A DNA stretch of 64,000 nucleotides from Asterias amurensis (taxonomy: Eukaryota; Echinodermata; Asteroidea; Forcipulatida; Asteriidae). The stretch spans positions 7,249,501-7,313,500 of the forward strand of contig NC_092665.1 of NCBI RefSeq assembly GCF_032118995.1, read 5' to 3'. Below, piece after piece: positions 21,430-33,454 of the stretch (its first letter is position 1; every line of letters begins with the position of its first letter). The position numbers and the translations under genes were made by a program. Under the pieces are notes generated by a model, which was not told the DNA's origin, searched no databases, and worked only from the letters and a program-made list of their open reading frames with translations.

Positions 21430-22274
21430 AAGAATGGGTGGCCCGAGCATTTCGGCCGGGGTTGTAGGGCCCGTTGTCGGAGGAACACAACTCGCCTTAT
21501 TTGACTGGCGACCGAACATATTGTTTTATTTTTGCTTCAAAACAAACTCCAAACAAACGAAATGACCTGGCCCCTCTTGCCTTTCCCAGGCTGGTAATGG
21601 CTGCAGTTAACGAAGAGCCGGAGTGCTATTGGTTTTCCTCGGAGATTCTAATATCAATACGGTCTGAAGCAGATTGAATCAAGAGAGGGTGCTTTCAGAA
21701 TTAAGAAACGACCATGGTCACCGCTCACTGTAAAAGGATGAAACTATCTCCAAGGGACAGAAATCTCATGCCACTACAAGGGCCACGCGCAATTCTCCAG
21801 GACTAGGCGCCCGGATGGGTTGCCGGTGTCTCAGTGAAATCAGTACTGCCGGAGATTCTTTCCCCTGTTTGAGACACTAACATGGGCTGAGTGAGGGTGA
21901 TTTAACAGAGGGCGCTATCACAAGTAGTTTGTAACAAGTTTGCCGTGTAAGGCGGGCAGGGAATTTTGGGAGAACAGAATCTCCTGACACACTTGCCCAA
22001 AATGGGGACAGAATCACCGGAGACAGATTTCCATTAAAAACACCGGCCCAAGGCGGAATCCTGCCTTACGTGTTAAACAATCAAAATGACTTCAATCTCA
22101 TCCAAAAGTTGTAAACCAGTAAATACATTTTGTTCGCAATGTGTTCATTTGATTTTTTTTTTTTTTTGTTGCTCCATTAACCATTCTTGTATCCCAAAAA
22201 GCATTTGTGCGTTTCGGTGGTAGTAGACTCTGAGAATCAAAGGATACAATTGAAAATCAGTTTAAAATTACCCT
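21430..22274. repeat. Unit-boundary duplicon (paralogous to about 47035-47852 and to 1-278)
   Basis: The run from GGTGGCCCGAGCATTTCGGC through GGCCACGCGCAATTCTCCAG to the segment like 1-278 is repeated almost base for base at about 47035-47852. It marks the same point in successive tandem units. No gene is supported. Confidence 0.8.
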
Positions 22275-22600
22275 TTAAGGGCAAAGGCAGGACACATTAG
22301 GACACTTTCAAGCACTAGTGAGTCTTTCCACTTGGTGTTTCTCGAAATATTCTTAAATTAACAAACCCGTGAACATTAATTTGAGCTCAATTGGTCGTCG
22401 AAGTTGCGAGAGAATAATGGGAAGACACCCCTTGTCGCACAAGTTGTGTGCTTTCAGATGCCTTGAATTTGAGACCTCAACAATTCCAGAAAGTACTTCT
22501 TCTCAAAAACTAGTTTTCTTCAGAGAGAGCCGTTACTCACAATGTTTTATACTATTAACATCTCTCCATTGCTCATTACCAAGTAAGGTTTTTATGCTTT
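22275..22600 (+). mobile_element. TTAA-family miniature transposon (subfamily b), 3'-truncated
   Basis: This starts at TTAA 22275-22278 with GGGCAAAGGCAGGACAC and ends at TTACCAAGTAAGGTTTTTATG, beyond which the sequence is unique to units B and C. It is the counterpart of 279-1270 and 47853-48145. It lacks the MULE insertion seen in unit A. Confidence 0.8.
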
Positions 22601-24244
22601 CAATCATTTGTTGAATTTTGAAAGGTATTAGAAAATGCTTCAAAACAACAGAATTTAGCCATTAACTTATGGTTTGGTGTAACGTACCCCAGAAAAGGTG
22701 TCTTCAAATTAAAATCCTCAGTTTGTTGAAAAAAAGTTGTTAAAGCTTGACTTGAGTAGTATAATAAAACGTTCGTGTAAACAGCAATACACAACTGGCC
22801 TTGTGTTGTTTGATGTGCTTGCAAATTAGTCTGTTCTGACAAAATACATTAAAATTGACATTGTATTTTCTTTTAATTTGACCTCGTTTGAGGTAACAAT
22901 TTAATTTAAATTTAATAAATGTCTGTTCAATGATAAAAAGCGAAACTGCCGTTGGAGTTTTGAGCCAAGGGGGCAATGATGTGTCATAGAAACAATTAGG
23001 TTATTTTTTTTGCTCGAGTAAGATGAAAATTTTATGTTTATTAAAACAAAACCAACTTCGGTGTGTTAGTGTAGTCAACACATTCACTTTGCTTACCAAT
23101 CGGGCACTTCGAGCCGGATGGTGGCGCATTACTTCTTCCTTTTAATTTTTTTACAGATTACAGATTTTAGTGATTGGTAACTGTAAATGTAGTCATTCGA
23201 TAAATATGTGTTGGGGATTGATAAAAAGTGGTCAGACAGAAACAAAATCACACTACAATTGCACGCACGTTAATCTCCCCCAGCTGAAAGCCCTGTGGTG
23301 CCCGGAAGCTCAGTGGTGACCTTATCATCGTGAGACTTACACGGTCTATTGGAGGGAAATGGTTGATCACCCTGGGAGCCCCATGTGATCTTAACGTCAC
23401 ATGTGAAGTCATATTTACAAACTGGGGGGGGGGGAACACACACACTAAGCCCACAATAACATCTGAGTATTATAAGTAACGCCCTCTGTTGGTCTAACAA
23501 TTTTACAGCCTTAGTTTTAACCACGGCTTTAATCTCCTATAATTAGGAAAGGCGAGGGTCAAAGGTTTCCGATTATACCATAATGTACGAACGACAAAAC
23601 TGCAAGGAATACAAATCAGCGATACTTCGCGCTATGTAGAAATAAAAGGGACACAGATGACGTTTAAAAGTACGTTTACTTAACAAAATCATGTTTTTGT
23701 ATAGCTTCATGGCTAAAATTAAGTTATCTGAATATTGACCATGAAAATATAGATTCTAAAGAAGTAGAAAGAAAACAAATTGTTACAAAAAAGAATCTCT
23801 CCACAACGACCCCTTCCACATGTAACCGTTCATTGCGCGCTAATGCATTGCGCGAAATTTTACTCATTTTCACAGAGCGGGTGACTGGTCTCTGGCTACC
23901 ACGGCGAACAAGTATATGGACAAGGCAAGGAAACACCAGGGCTACGTTAATATAAAGATCGCAGGTTCATAAATGTCCAAGTAATTTGTTATAGTGATTT
24001 GTTTCCATCAAACATTAAACTAAAATGTATCCAGCCAGTTTCTCATTTAGGCCTGGCGTTCTTTTCTTTTTTTATCTGTATGATTCAAAAGTGGTATTAC
24101 TGAAAAAAGTCGGTCTGATTTTTAAAAGCGGTTGTAAAAAAAAAGTTAAAAGATGTTGTGGGTTGTTTGTTTACTGTTTGCAAACACTATAATCTTGGCT
24201 GTCTTTGCTACAACTGGACAAAATACATTCATTAAATTTCTTTT
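22601..24244. other. 3' flank of ALP-B, paralogous to about 48146-49797
   Basis: Unique AT-rich sequence with a G-run (about 23425-23433) and no supported gene. It matches the DNA downstream of ALP-C throughout and is missing downstream of ALP-A, where the last exon is joined to the TTAA element. It probably holds the ALP 3' untranslated region. Confidence 0.55.
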
Positions 24245-25224
24245 TCAATCTATAAACTTCCGTACGAAAGAAAACAACATTAAAGCCAAAATGGAATTTG
24301 GTCCAGAAGAGGGCGCCCCATTGTGGCAGTTTAACCCGGAAGCATATCTGACCACGTGGGCAATGTAGTGCTGTTCATGGACCCCGTGAAAAAGATGCGA
24401 CATTGGTCTATTGGCGTAAATAGTGACGTCTTCTCCACCATGAGTCTCTGCATCAATTGGGACAAGCGCTGGATGGTGGAAATCGGCAGCCTCTGCACAA
24501 ACAAATAATAAAACAATGTTTATCACAATACAAGTAAAATAATTGTTTACACAAGTAAATGATTAACTCTATGAAATGGCAAAGGGGCACTTTCCCTTGG
24601 CAAAATCGTGGTTGCAAAAACTTCCCTGTAACTTTGCCAAGTTATATGTTTAAGATTTAAAATATTTCAAAAAGTCTGCATATACTCGGATTTAATTTTA
24701 CTGAGTGGTGTACCTGAGTGGTATAAACCAATACTCAAAGTAATCAATTGAAGCTTTACCTGTGTTGGTATCCGTCAGATTCCGTCTCGAACCAATACTT
24801 TTGAAGCTGTCTAACTCCTCAATTCCTCCAGGGCCGTTTGCATATGAGAGTGTTGTAAATGGCAAACCGTCATTCATCAGACCTTGACATTAATATGCAA
24901 AACCATTTTGTTGTAATTAGAATTTAAATATGAAAGGTTTGACGATGAATCACCATTCACTTATAGAAAACTGAGAAGCTTGCACAACTTGTTAACATTA
25001 CTTACTGGTCAGAATTCAGTCTGCATTCGGGTAACTTAACGGAGTTTACTTTTTGTTTCAAAAAATAATAAAGCTGCAGTCTGTACAAACAGTTGGATTT
25101 ATCGAGAGATATCGCCCTTTGAAAAAAAGGGGAAGTAAATAAATAATAATAGTTAGAAACAGTCTCTCTTTAAATTCATTGTATACTATTTTGCATACAA
25201 ATGATATTTTGAAAGATATAGCTT

Positions 25225-26369
25225 TTAATTGTTCAAAGACACTGGCACTATTGGTAATTGCCAAAGACATAAAAATATCAAACGTCGAAGTTGCGAGATA
25301 ATAATGAAAGAAAAACACCCTTGTCACACGAAGTTGTGTGCTTTTAGATGCTTGGTTTATATACATCAAACTCTAAGTCTGAGGTCTAGAAATCAAATTC
25401 AGGAAAAATTATTTCTTTCTCGAAAACTACGTTACTTCAGAGGGAGCCGTTTCTCACAATGTTTTACACTAATCAACAGCTCTCTATCAACGGCTACCAA
25501 GTAAGGTTTTATGCTAATAATTATTTTGAGTAATTACCAATAACAATAGCATAACATAACAATTAATATTTATAAGGCGCTATTCCATCAAGATCATAGC
25601 GCACTAGAATGAAACTAACTTGGAAAAAGGTGAGTCTTAAGGACTTTACGAAAAGCAGACAGAGTATTAGATTCCCTAATGGCAGTTGGGAGATTGTTCC
25701 AAATCATGGGCCCAGCCACACTGAAAGCCTTCTGACCTAAAACTTTGTTTGCTCGGGGAACATTCAAGCGAGTGATGTCAAGTCCGGACCGAAGAAATCG
25801 TGGAGGAGTGTAATGTGACAGTTTAGTGGTAATAATGAGGTGTAGTTTTGTTAAAGCATGAAAACGAGAAGAGCAATCTTAAAATGGATTCGTTCTCTAA
25901 TTGGTAGCCAATGAAGTTCCCTAAGTGATGAGGTAATAATATGTTCTCTCAAGGGTGTGGAACATATTAAACGACCTGCACTATTTTGTAGTCTTTGAAC
26001 TCTGTCCAATTCATATGACGTTGCACCAAATAAAAGGAGATTGCCATAGTCAATACGAGAGAGGACTAAAGCTCTGGCAACATGATGGAGAGTATCCTTA
26101 TCCAGGTACCGTTTGATTCTCCTTAAGTTACGTAATTGAAAATTTGTTGATTGGCAGAGGCTAGAAACTTGCTTGCTCATTGTCATAAGCGAATCAAATT
26201 TTATTCCTAAGTTGCTGACAGAATCAGTAGGGTCAATCGATGTATCACCCATATGCAAAGATATCTTCGGCAGTTTCTTAAGGTTTTGGGGAGTACCAAG
26301 CACAATGAACTCAGTTTTATTTTCATTGAGCTTAAGCATGTTAGAAGTCATAGTGTCCACTGCCTTTAA
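25225..26369 (+). mobile_element. TTAA miniature transposon with nested LINE (25541-26349), ALP-B intron
   Basis: This is the same composite as 1945-3084: the TTAA-family body, then an antisense LINE fragment whose minus strand encodes [16 protein letters not shown] and [17 protein letters not shown], then the element end at TTAA 26366-26369. The shared position with units A and C dates both insertions before the array formed. Confidence 0.85.
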
Positions 26370-26639
26370 AGTTATAATTGTGGATGAAACTTACCTCCTC
26401 TGCCGAGTATTGGACTACCACGATCAGCTGCTCCTCCTATAGATAGTACATGGCTATGGTCGGCAGTTACAATAAATAAAGTCTCCATTTCATTGGTCAT
26501 GGACATCGCCTTGGCTACAGCCTTATCCATTGCAATGGTATCATGCAGGGCGTGGTAGGCTAACCCGTCATGATGCGCATGGTCAATTCGGCCACCTTCG
26601 TGTATAAAACCAAGATAGTATGATTTATTTGTGTTTGAA

Positions 26640-26900
26640 TTATTGAAACTTGATGAACAATCTGGTAGTGTGTGTCTTGTTCGTGAAGATTGTTGTATAC
26701 CTTTATCACGCTGTCACCACCTTGGTCATTTTCCCTGTTTCCATAATTACAGTAATGAATGCTAATATTCATTGCGCAAACATGGCACGAGGCTATTATT
26801 TCGTCCAGCCTCAGTTTGGTTACAATGAGTTTGAATGGAGTAAAATCGGGATGGCCACACCGTGACAAAGCAACATCATAGACGGAGTTTTTGTCAACCA
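26640..26900. repeat. Single unit of the 144-bp repeat in ALP-B
   Basis: One copy of the CACGCTGTCACC...GATGGCCACACCGTGA unit, matching the four-unit array at 3505-4080 and the two-unit array at 52170-52500. Confidence 0.8.
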
Positions 26901-27279
26901 AGATTTTAAAACTAGGAAAATACATGAATACAAAGATAACAAACGTTGGCCCTAGTTTTTAAGAATGTTCGTTTGCAACCAATTGGGATGTATTCATTTT
27001 TAATTACAAGTTTGCAGCAATGTCTACTTTGGTGACAAAATCTAGTAGGTCGGTTGATGTTTTGCTATTATTCGGCCGTCCATGCCAACCTGCGTGGTCT
27101 TGTTAGCAACAATGAAAATACATACAATCTGTGACTGAACAATGCCATCAAAGAGACAATGCAACTACTCCATAAAACGAGGTTTCAGATTGTCAATGAT
27201 TTTCTTAGCCACATAAGTAAGAGGTAGGGCCTAACGACAATCTCTTGCGAAACAGCAGCAATGACACAAATAGCTCGTG

Positions 27280-27585
27280 TAACCTTGTACAAGGCTCTTT
27301 ACGCAAGCACCGACCCGCTCTGAATTCACGAACTGCATAGATACTATACTGCACGGTATATAACAGTACTTAATACCGCGGGGTCGAAGCATGGTTTTTC
27401 GAGGTTGTTGTACCTCATACAACGAGGCTGCAACTAGACTCGTTGTAACCTCGTTGATACATCGAAAAGCCATGCTTCGACCCCACGGTATCAAGTATTG
27501 TTATGTATACCGTGCGGTATAGTATCTATGCAGTTCGTGAATTCAGAGCGGGTTGGTGCTAACGATAGAGCCTTGGACAAGGCTA
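27280..27585. mobile_element. MULE-like foldback, 306 bp, in ALP-B intron
   Basis: The ends are TAACCTTGTACAAGGCTCTT and AGAGCCTTGGACAAGGCTA. The arms of about 150 bp pair nearly throughout (CCCGCTCTGAATTCACGAAC against GTTCGTGAATTCAGAGCGGG; GGGGTCGAAGCATGG against CCATGCTTCGACCCC). The flanking nine bases TAGCTCGTG (27271-27279) and GGGCTCATG (27586-27594) are a decayed target duplication, perfect at the ALP-C orthologue (52913-53317). Confidence 0.85.
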
Positions 27586-27943
27586 GGGCTCATGAAACCA
27601 ATTAACCAACACTCTACAAACCTGTATGTTGTAATAATAACTTACCCTCAACCATAAGGAAGAACCCGTCTTTGTCCTTCTGAAGTATCTCAATGGCCTT
27701 TTCTACCATCTCAGACAATGAGGGCTCACCCCCTACGTCATTCATTCGGTTACCTTCAAATTGCATATGACTGGGCTCAAACAAACCTGAAAGGTAAGCA
27801 AAGTTAATACAACTGTCAAATATAAGTTTCTATATTAAATCGTCCTGGTTAGTTATAAAGTTCAAACTTACGCATTTTTACTTGTTCCGTGTATATAAAT
27901 TAGATAGTCAAAGGTTTCTTCCGTGGTTGACAGCTCCCTATTA

Positions 27944-28440
27944 GAGAGGTTCCGCAGAGTCACACATACTCTTACGTAAACGGATACGTCATAATACGTC
28001 ATCACTTTTTGAGGTCCATGGGGATGTGACGTATAACCGTTGAACACAAGTTAGAATAGTCGCTCAAAACGGGAATCTGTCGCCATACACTTAAGTAAGA
28101 ACGATTATATTTTGTTTATGTTTTTGGAGCGGATTGTTTTTTTTAAATGCACCAGGTTTTCACCATGTCTTTTAGAGGTATCATACATGGATGTAGTTGG
28201 ACATTGTTCCACCATGCTTCAGAAAAAGAGAAATGGACTAAAAAGTTAGGCGACGGATGTCAGTTTAGCCTGTGGAGTTTTTTATGTACTGTACATTTGG
28301 TTAATAGCGCCCTCTTGAGCCTCACGTTGAGGGTATTTGTTAGAATTTTGCACAACAAAACTACACAGCTCACTTGACGCGAACGCGTACGGTTCGATAT
28401 CTGTATGCGTATTCGTATCCGCGACTCTGCGAAACCTCTC
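27944..28440. mobile_element. DNA transposon, 497 bp, present in B with empty site in C
   Basis: The inverted ends are GAGAGGTTCCGCAGAGTC and GACTCTGCGAAACCTCTC, with one mismatch. The matching site of ALP-C (near 53681-53694) reads CCCTATTAAGACGG without the insert, so it entered unit B after the split. The flanks TATTA and TAATA are consistent with a short target duplication. No transposase is encoded; the open frame at 28147-28377 has no recognised domain. Confidence 0.82.
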
Positions 28441-29544
28441 TAATAAGACGGACACAGATTGTACGTAATATTGTGATATAAAAAATAAAAATAAAATAAA
28501 GTGTAAACAAACAAAGTAATGTAATGGGGTAAAACCGAATTAGGTTTGCTGGAATATAAAACTTAACTCTCATTATACGGCAATTATGGTAACCTACGTC
28601 TATGTCACCGCAGTTTGTAATGACGACGTGCGGCATCTAGCCTAAAGCCCGTGCCAATAAGTGACACAACCCCACATCATGTACGTACATGTACATTTAG
28701 CTCAGTATAGATGCGGCGCAAGGGTTGTAGGCAAAATCATGTTCCAAACGACATACCTTGGTAACATTGGCTGTGCCATACAGACGATAGATTGTACTTG
28801 TTCAAATTGGTACATGAAGCAACAACTCCCCTAAAAGATTGTCAGTTTCAAGTGGATTGACGTCTTTAAATTGTTTCAAATTCCACACGTACTTGCTGTT
28901 TGTCTTGTCTTTACCTGCTTGCCATTCGTCTTAAACAAAACATAATATTGTAAAACATTTATTGAAATAAATCCTTTACTTGATTGTTAAGAGCTTCATG
29001 TGACCGAAAGAAGAGAAAAAAAGAAAAGAAAATAAGACGTGTAGATTCATTACCATTAAATAAGTTCATCTGGATTGCGGAAGAATATTAAACAGCTACC
29101 TGAGCGGAATGTTTTTAACGGAAATGGTATTTTAACTTGTTTATAATGCACTTGTTGACCATTTTAATGTAATTTTGATATGTGTACACTTCTGAATTGT
29201 TCGTAATTATCGATTAAAAAATCTGGCCCCAACTTAAAGGTTTGCAAAAACTAAAAACACTTCTGCCGTTGAGAGCGCGCGTCAAAGGACAATGCCGCTG
29301 ACGTCGTTTGTGGGAGTTTGCTTTGTTATACCTCCACGCTGCAACAAAGCGGCTTTACAAATTGGAGCTCCCAACTATGACGTTTTGAGAGTGATTACGT
29401 AATGGGGCTTTTCGCAAATTTCTCAGAAAAGCGCTGGATAAGGGTATTCGAAATGATTGTTTTTTTACACAGTCAAAATCTATTTAAAATCATATGACTC
29501 GATTTCCTTATTCATTGAAAACATTTATATGTGTAAAAAAAAAA

Positions 29545-30110
29545 ATTAATATTCTTTATCCCCGATGCAAATTTAACATCTATTAAATCGTTTGCAGTAC
29601 CCGCTGCTAAAACATAGGACTCGAACTGCCTCTAGCTACCGGGCAATCTCGGTGGTCTAGTTGGTATGACACTGCTCTAGAGTTGCAAAGGTCGTGGGTT
29701 CGAATCCCACCCGAGTAAAATGCCTGTGATTTTTTTTCACAGGACTCGGGAAAGTACTGAGTTTACAGTGCTACACACATCGGTGTGTATGGGTAAAACC
29801 AAAAATTAATATTCTTTATCCCCGATGCAAATTTAACATCTATTAAATCGTTTGCAGTACCCGCTTCTAAAACATAGGATTCGAACTGCCTCTAGCTACT
29901 GGGCAATCTCGGTGGTCTAGTTGGTATGACACTGCTCTAGAATTGCAAAGGTCGTGGGTTCGAATCCCACCCGAGTAAAATGCCTGTGATTTTTTTATCA
30001 CAGGACTCGGGAAAGTACTAAGTATACAGTGCTACACACATCGGTGTATATGGGTAAAAACCAAAAAATTATATTCTTTATCCACGAAGCAAATTTAACA
30101 TCTATTAAAT
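29545..30110 (+). mobile_element. Tandem tRNA-derived SINE, two full units and a partial third
   Basis: The repeat period is 260 bp (ATTAATATTCTTTATCC at about 29545 and 29805, a degenerate third start near 30067). Each unit has a tRNA-like head: 29646-29717 and 29906-29977. The head has an A box (TGGTCTAGTTGG), a perfect T arm and the B box GGTTCGAATCC. The acceptor stem has two mismatches and the anticodon stem pairs only 3 of 5, so it is not a functional tRNA. Downstream is a hairpin (CCTGTGATTTTTTTTCACAGG) and a conserved tail. It is absent from the same ALP-C intron. Confidence 0.8.
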
Positions 30111-30289
30111 GTATGATGTACTAAGGAGTGAAACGTACCTAATAGTACTAAACGATATGTAAAGTATACATCATACATAATTTTGGATTTGTAAAAACGA
30201 ATCTTTTATTTCAGATTCATTACCACTTTATATTCAAGTACATTCCTCCTATCTTCTATAACTACGCACCATGCTGTCTCTATGGTAAT

Positions 30290-30560
30290 GTCAGCGCCTT
30301 GCGGCTCATGGACAGTTATCGATTCACCATTATCGACTTACCAATATTGATTTACCATTGTCTATTACTGATTCACAGTTATCTTTTTACGACTATCGGT
30401 TAACCATTATTGATTCACAAATATTATCGAATCACCATTATCGATTCACCAACATCGAATAGTCGTTATTGATTTACAAATATCGACTCACCAATATCGA
30501 CTAATAATTATCGATCAACCATTTTTGATTCACCATTATCAATTCAGCATTATTGATTTC
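30290..30560. repeat. Minisatellite of ATTATCGATTCACC-like words
   Basis: Imperfect repeats of about 14-15 bp (ACCATTATCGACTT, ACCAATATTGATTT, TCACCATTATCGATTC) fill the stretch. The paralogous array in ALP-C is at about 55485-55760 and differs in some units. It is intronic, upstream of exon 5 in genome coordinates. Confidence 0.8.
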
Positions 30561-30900
30561 AGTAGCTCGGTTTCTATGGAATCTGGATGGGATTAGAAGC
30601 TGTTAAAGCAAAATGGTGCAATAGTCATCAATAATTGGGTTTAAGTTTGATCAGGTTTACATACCGATGAGATTTCCATCATTTCTAGATCCAGCTTTAA
30701 AAGAATCTTTAGGATACTCTGGGTCGGCAGCTTCTCTCGGTAACATTTTCATCCTTCCCCCACCCATTATAACCTGGCATAGATTAATGAAGAAGTATAT
30801 TATAAAAATGACCGCACCAAAAGTTGGTGGTACATTCGAGTTCATTTTTTTGGTCGGCATACAGCAATGAATAGCAGGAAGGGTATTCTAGGAAGCTGCA

Positions 30901-32514
30901 GGGGCCTTATTCATGAAGCCCTCGTAAATCGGTCACTTACGTGGCTCTAAGTATTAGTAAGACTTTAGTAAGCCCTTACGTGTTATTCACGAAGCCTTCT
31001 TACCGCTTTACTACCGCGTTTCTTACTAAACCTCTCGTAACGCCTTCTTAAGCGGAAGCGAGCTTGAGCTGAACAGTCATGGATTTGTTATGTAATTCAC
31101 TGGAGCGTGATCTCATTGTCCAGAACGAGTATTTATACAGTGACTGGACTGGCTACAGTCATTTAGAAGATATTTGTCACCCTGCTAACATGGAGAGCCA
31201 GACTAAAGAAAGGAGGAAGACCGTTCAACGCGAGGAGGAGGCAAAGGGGTATTGGAAGGCGAAGTTTCTCGCCTGCTGAGATAGTGAAGTTAGTTGACCT
31301 TGTTGCATTGAATTGGTAGGTGCTTAACAACAAATTTTCAGATGTTGTAACGCTAAAGAGAAAGGCCGACACCTGGGCAAATCGCGGAGAATCAACTGTG
31401 TTGGAAAAGTCCTCAGAACTACCAAAGTGGTTCATCACAAATGGGATGACATTCAGAGATTTCGCAAGCTTTCACACGACGCAAACATGCAATGAGAGTA
31501 CAATATGTAGTTGGTTACCCCTAAACTAAAAATATAAAATAAACAAATAGACGAAGTAAATAAAGTAAATGAAGCAAATACTACAAAGCAACTCGTTCGC
31601 ACCTTTGTAACCTCCCGACTTGACATGGGAAACTATCTCCTCTATGGACTGCATAATAATCGATTTACCGCTTGTCTCGCCTTCAAAAAATTTCCCTCAG
31701 AATTGTAACCCGGTCCAATACTAGAGTCACATCACACCTATCCTACAAGATCTACATTGGCTACCCATTAAGGATAGAATCATCTTCAAGATCCTTGTGT
31801 ATGTCTATCGCTCATATCAAAAGGCACTTTATCACCATATCTCTCAGAAGGACTCCAACCCCATATATACTTCCAACCGCCAGTCTATACGCGATCTAAT
31901 AACAAACATCTTTAAGGAAACCCCTGGCCATAACATCATGGGGTGAAAGATCAATTACTTCTGCTGCTCCTTCATTATGGAACGACTTGCCGGATCATGT
32001 TAAACTTTCTCCTAGCTTTGTTCACAACTTCCCTCAAGCCTCATCTAATGAGGACTTCATAACTTTTTCCCGTTTATTGTGTCACTGCGCCATGAGCATA
32101 TTTAGATGGATACCCACGCATTATAAATGTCCACTATTATTACTATTAACTTAATAAATAAACATAAATAATTATTTAATGATAAAATTAAATAACAAAA
32201 TCACGAAAAATTTACTAAAAAGTGGGAAAAAATAGGTCAGTAAATTCTCAAAAAAATTGGGAAAGTTTGAGAATATGTCGCAAGGATTGTAGAACATATT
32301 AAAAGTTGTTGTAATTGACATAAAGCTCAATTCGCCCGAAAATGTTGGCCAGGAATGTTGAAAAAGGGCTTAAGAAAACGCTACGAAGCCGAAAACACCC
32401 CACGTAGCATTAGTAAGGACTTACGCACTCGATTGAAGTTACGAGTGCTTCGTGAATATGACGCAACTCGCTAAGAACGAACTAGTAACACGTAAGTGCT
32501 TACTAATTTAACAT
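30901..32514. mobile_element. DNA element with subterminal inverted repeats, carrying a LINE piece; B only
   Basis: Relative to ALP-C (near 56070-56185) about 1.6 kb is extra. Near the left end are GCCTTATTCATGAAGCCCTCG and TTACGTGTTATTCACGAAGCC; near the right end are the mirrored CGAGTGCTTCGTGAATATG and ACACGTAAGTGCTTACTAA. This suggests a DNA transposon with complex ends, superfamily not determined. A 66-codon frame at 31079-31279 could be a relic of its protein but has no motif I recognise. About 31575-32160 is a LINE fragment. Confidence 0.6.
31575..32160 (+). mobile_element. CR1/L2-like LINE fragment
   Basis: In shifting frames the plus strand encodes FVTSRLDMGNYLLYGLHNN, DLHWLPIKDRIIFKILVYVY and a C-terminal tail around the words SAAPSLWNDLPDHVK. 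These are the thumb and end of a non-LTR reverse transcriptase. Frames are broken and the 5' part is missing. Confidence 0.75.
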
Positions 32515-33011
32515 ATATTATGTTCTATATCGAATGCTTCCAGCTACCTGTTTCATTGCCGGTCAGTTTGTGAGATATTTTGATTCAAAAACCAAAATAA
32601 CCCATGATATTGATGAGGGTGGCGAATAATCAAGCGGTACATTCAGAATAGTGAACGCAAACACTGGTTTGTGTCAATGTTGCAGATTGCACCTGTGTAT
32701 CTTGTCCGAGTGTTATGAGTTGCTGAGCGATGTCAATGCAACCGATGTCAGTTTCCTTCTGCGGTATATCAGAGTCACACTCCCAGTCTCGATGGGGCGA
32801 ATGTGCGTAAAGTGCGGCAGGGGTAGCGTGTGTCACACGGGCAGTGCTGAAGAAAGCACACAAAGCAACGAAAATCTAAGTAAATAACTAGCATTTATTA
32901 GCTATTATATTCGATCGATACAATTTCAAGAACACAATAATAAAATTATTACAAAACACTTGACAACAAATCAATGAAAGTAAATCATTATAATTATACA
33001 CATATTGACTG

Positions 33012-33135
33012 GCAATGAGGTAATTGTACGTCTACCCCCGAGGGACTTTGAGTGACCAGAAGAGGGACCTATTTCCCGAGGCTGAAAGCCAAGGGAAATA
33101 GGCCCCTCTTCTGGTCACTAACAGGCCCGAGGGGA
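33012..33135. repeat. Long hairpin, arms about 55 bp (B copy)
   Basis: GTACGTCTACCCCCGAGGG...GACCAGAAGAGGGACCTATT faces AATAGGCCCCTCTTCTGGTC...CCGAGGGGAATAGACGTAC. The ALP-C copy is at about 56693-56815, and only the right-hand edge is left in ALP-A (about 4445). It looks like a small foldback element or an old palindrome. Confidence 0.8.
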
Positions 33136-33454
33136 ATAGACGTACACTAGTTACCGAATTGTGTCGGTCTTAAATGTGAAATAAGAACAACACGTGGAAA
33201 AGAAAGGAAGTTTTGTAGTTGCTGTTCACGGTTCAAGTCAAGAGAGGGCGCTGTAACCGGGCACTATTTGTATCATTCTGGGCACTATTTCCCCGGTCAG
33301 GTTCTTGCTTTTAAGAACCAGTGATTTCATTGGATAAACGTGCAGTGACGTAAGCATTCTGTTTCCGTGTTTTGATTGGTCCGAGGTGATGTTTGGCATT
33401 TGTACTAGCGATCACCTGCATATGAATCTAGGTGAAAGGTGAAGATGGTCAAGG

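Noticed and set aside
29646-29717. Candidate tRNA gene with apparent anticodon AGA
   Set aside because: The T arm and B box are good, but the acceptor stem has two mismatches, the anticodon stem pairs only 3 of 5, and the unit is repeated with a SINE-like tail.
31079-31279. 66-codon frame as a possible transposase or DNA-binding protein
   Set aside because: No domain motif could be recognised and the surrounding element is not assigned; it is mentioned only as a possible relic.
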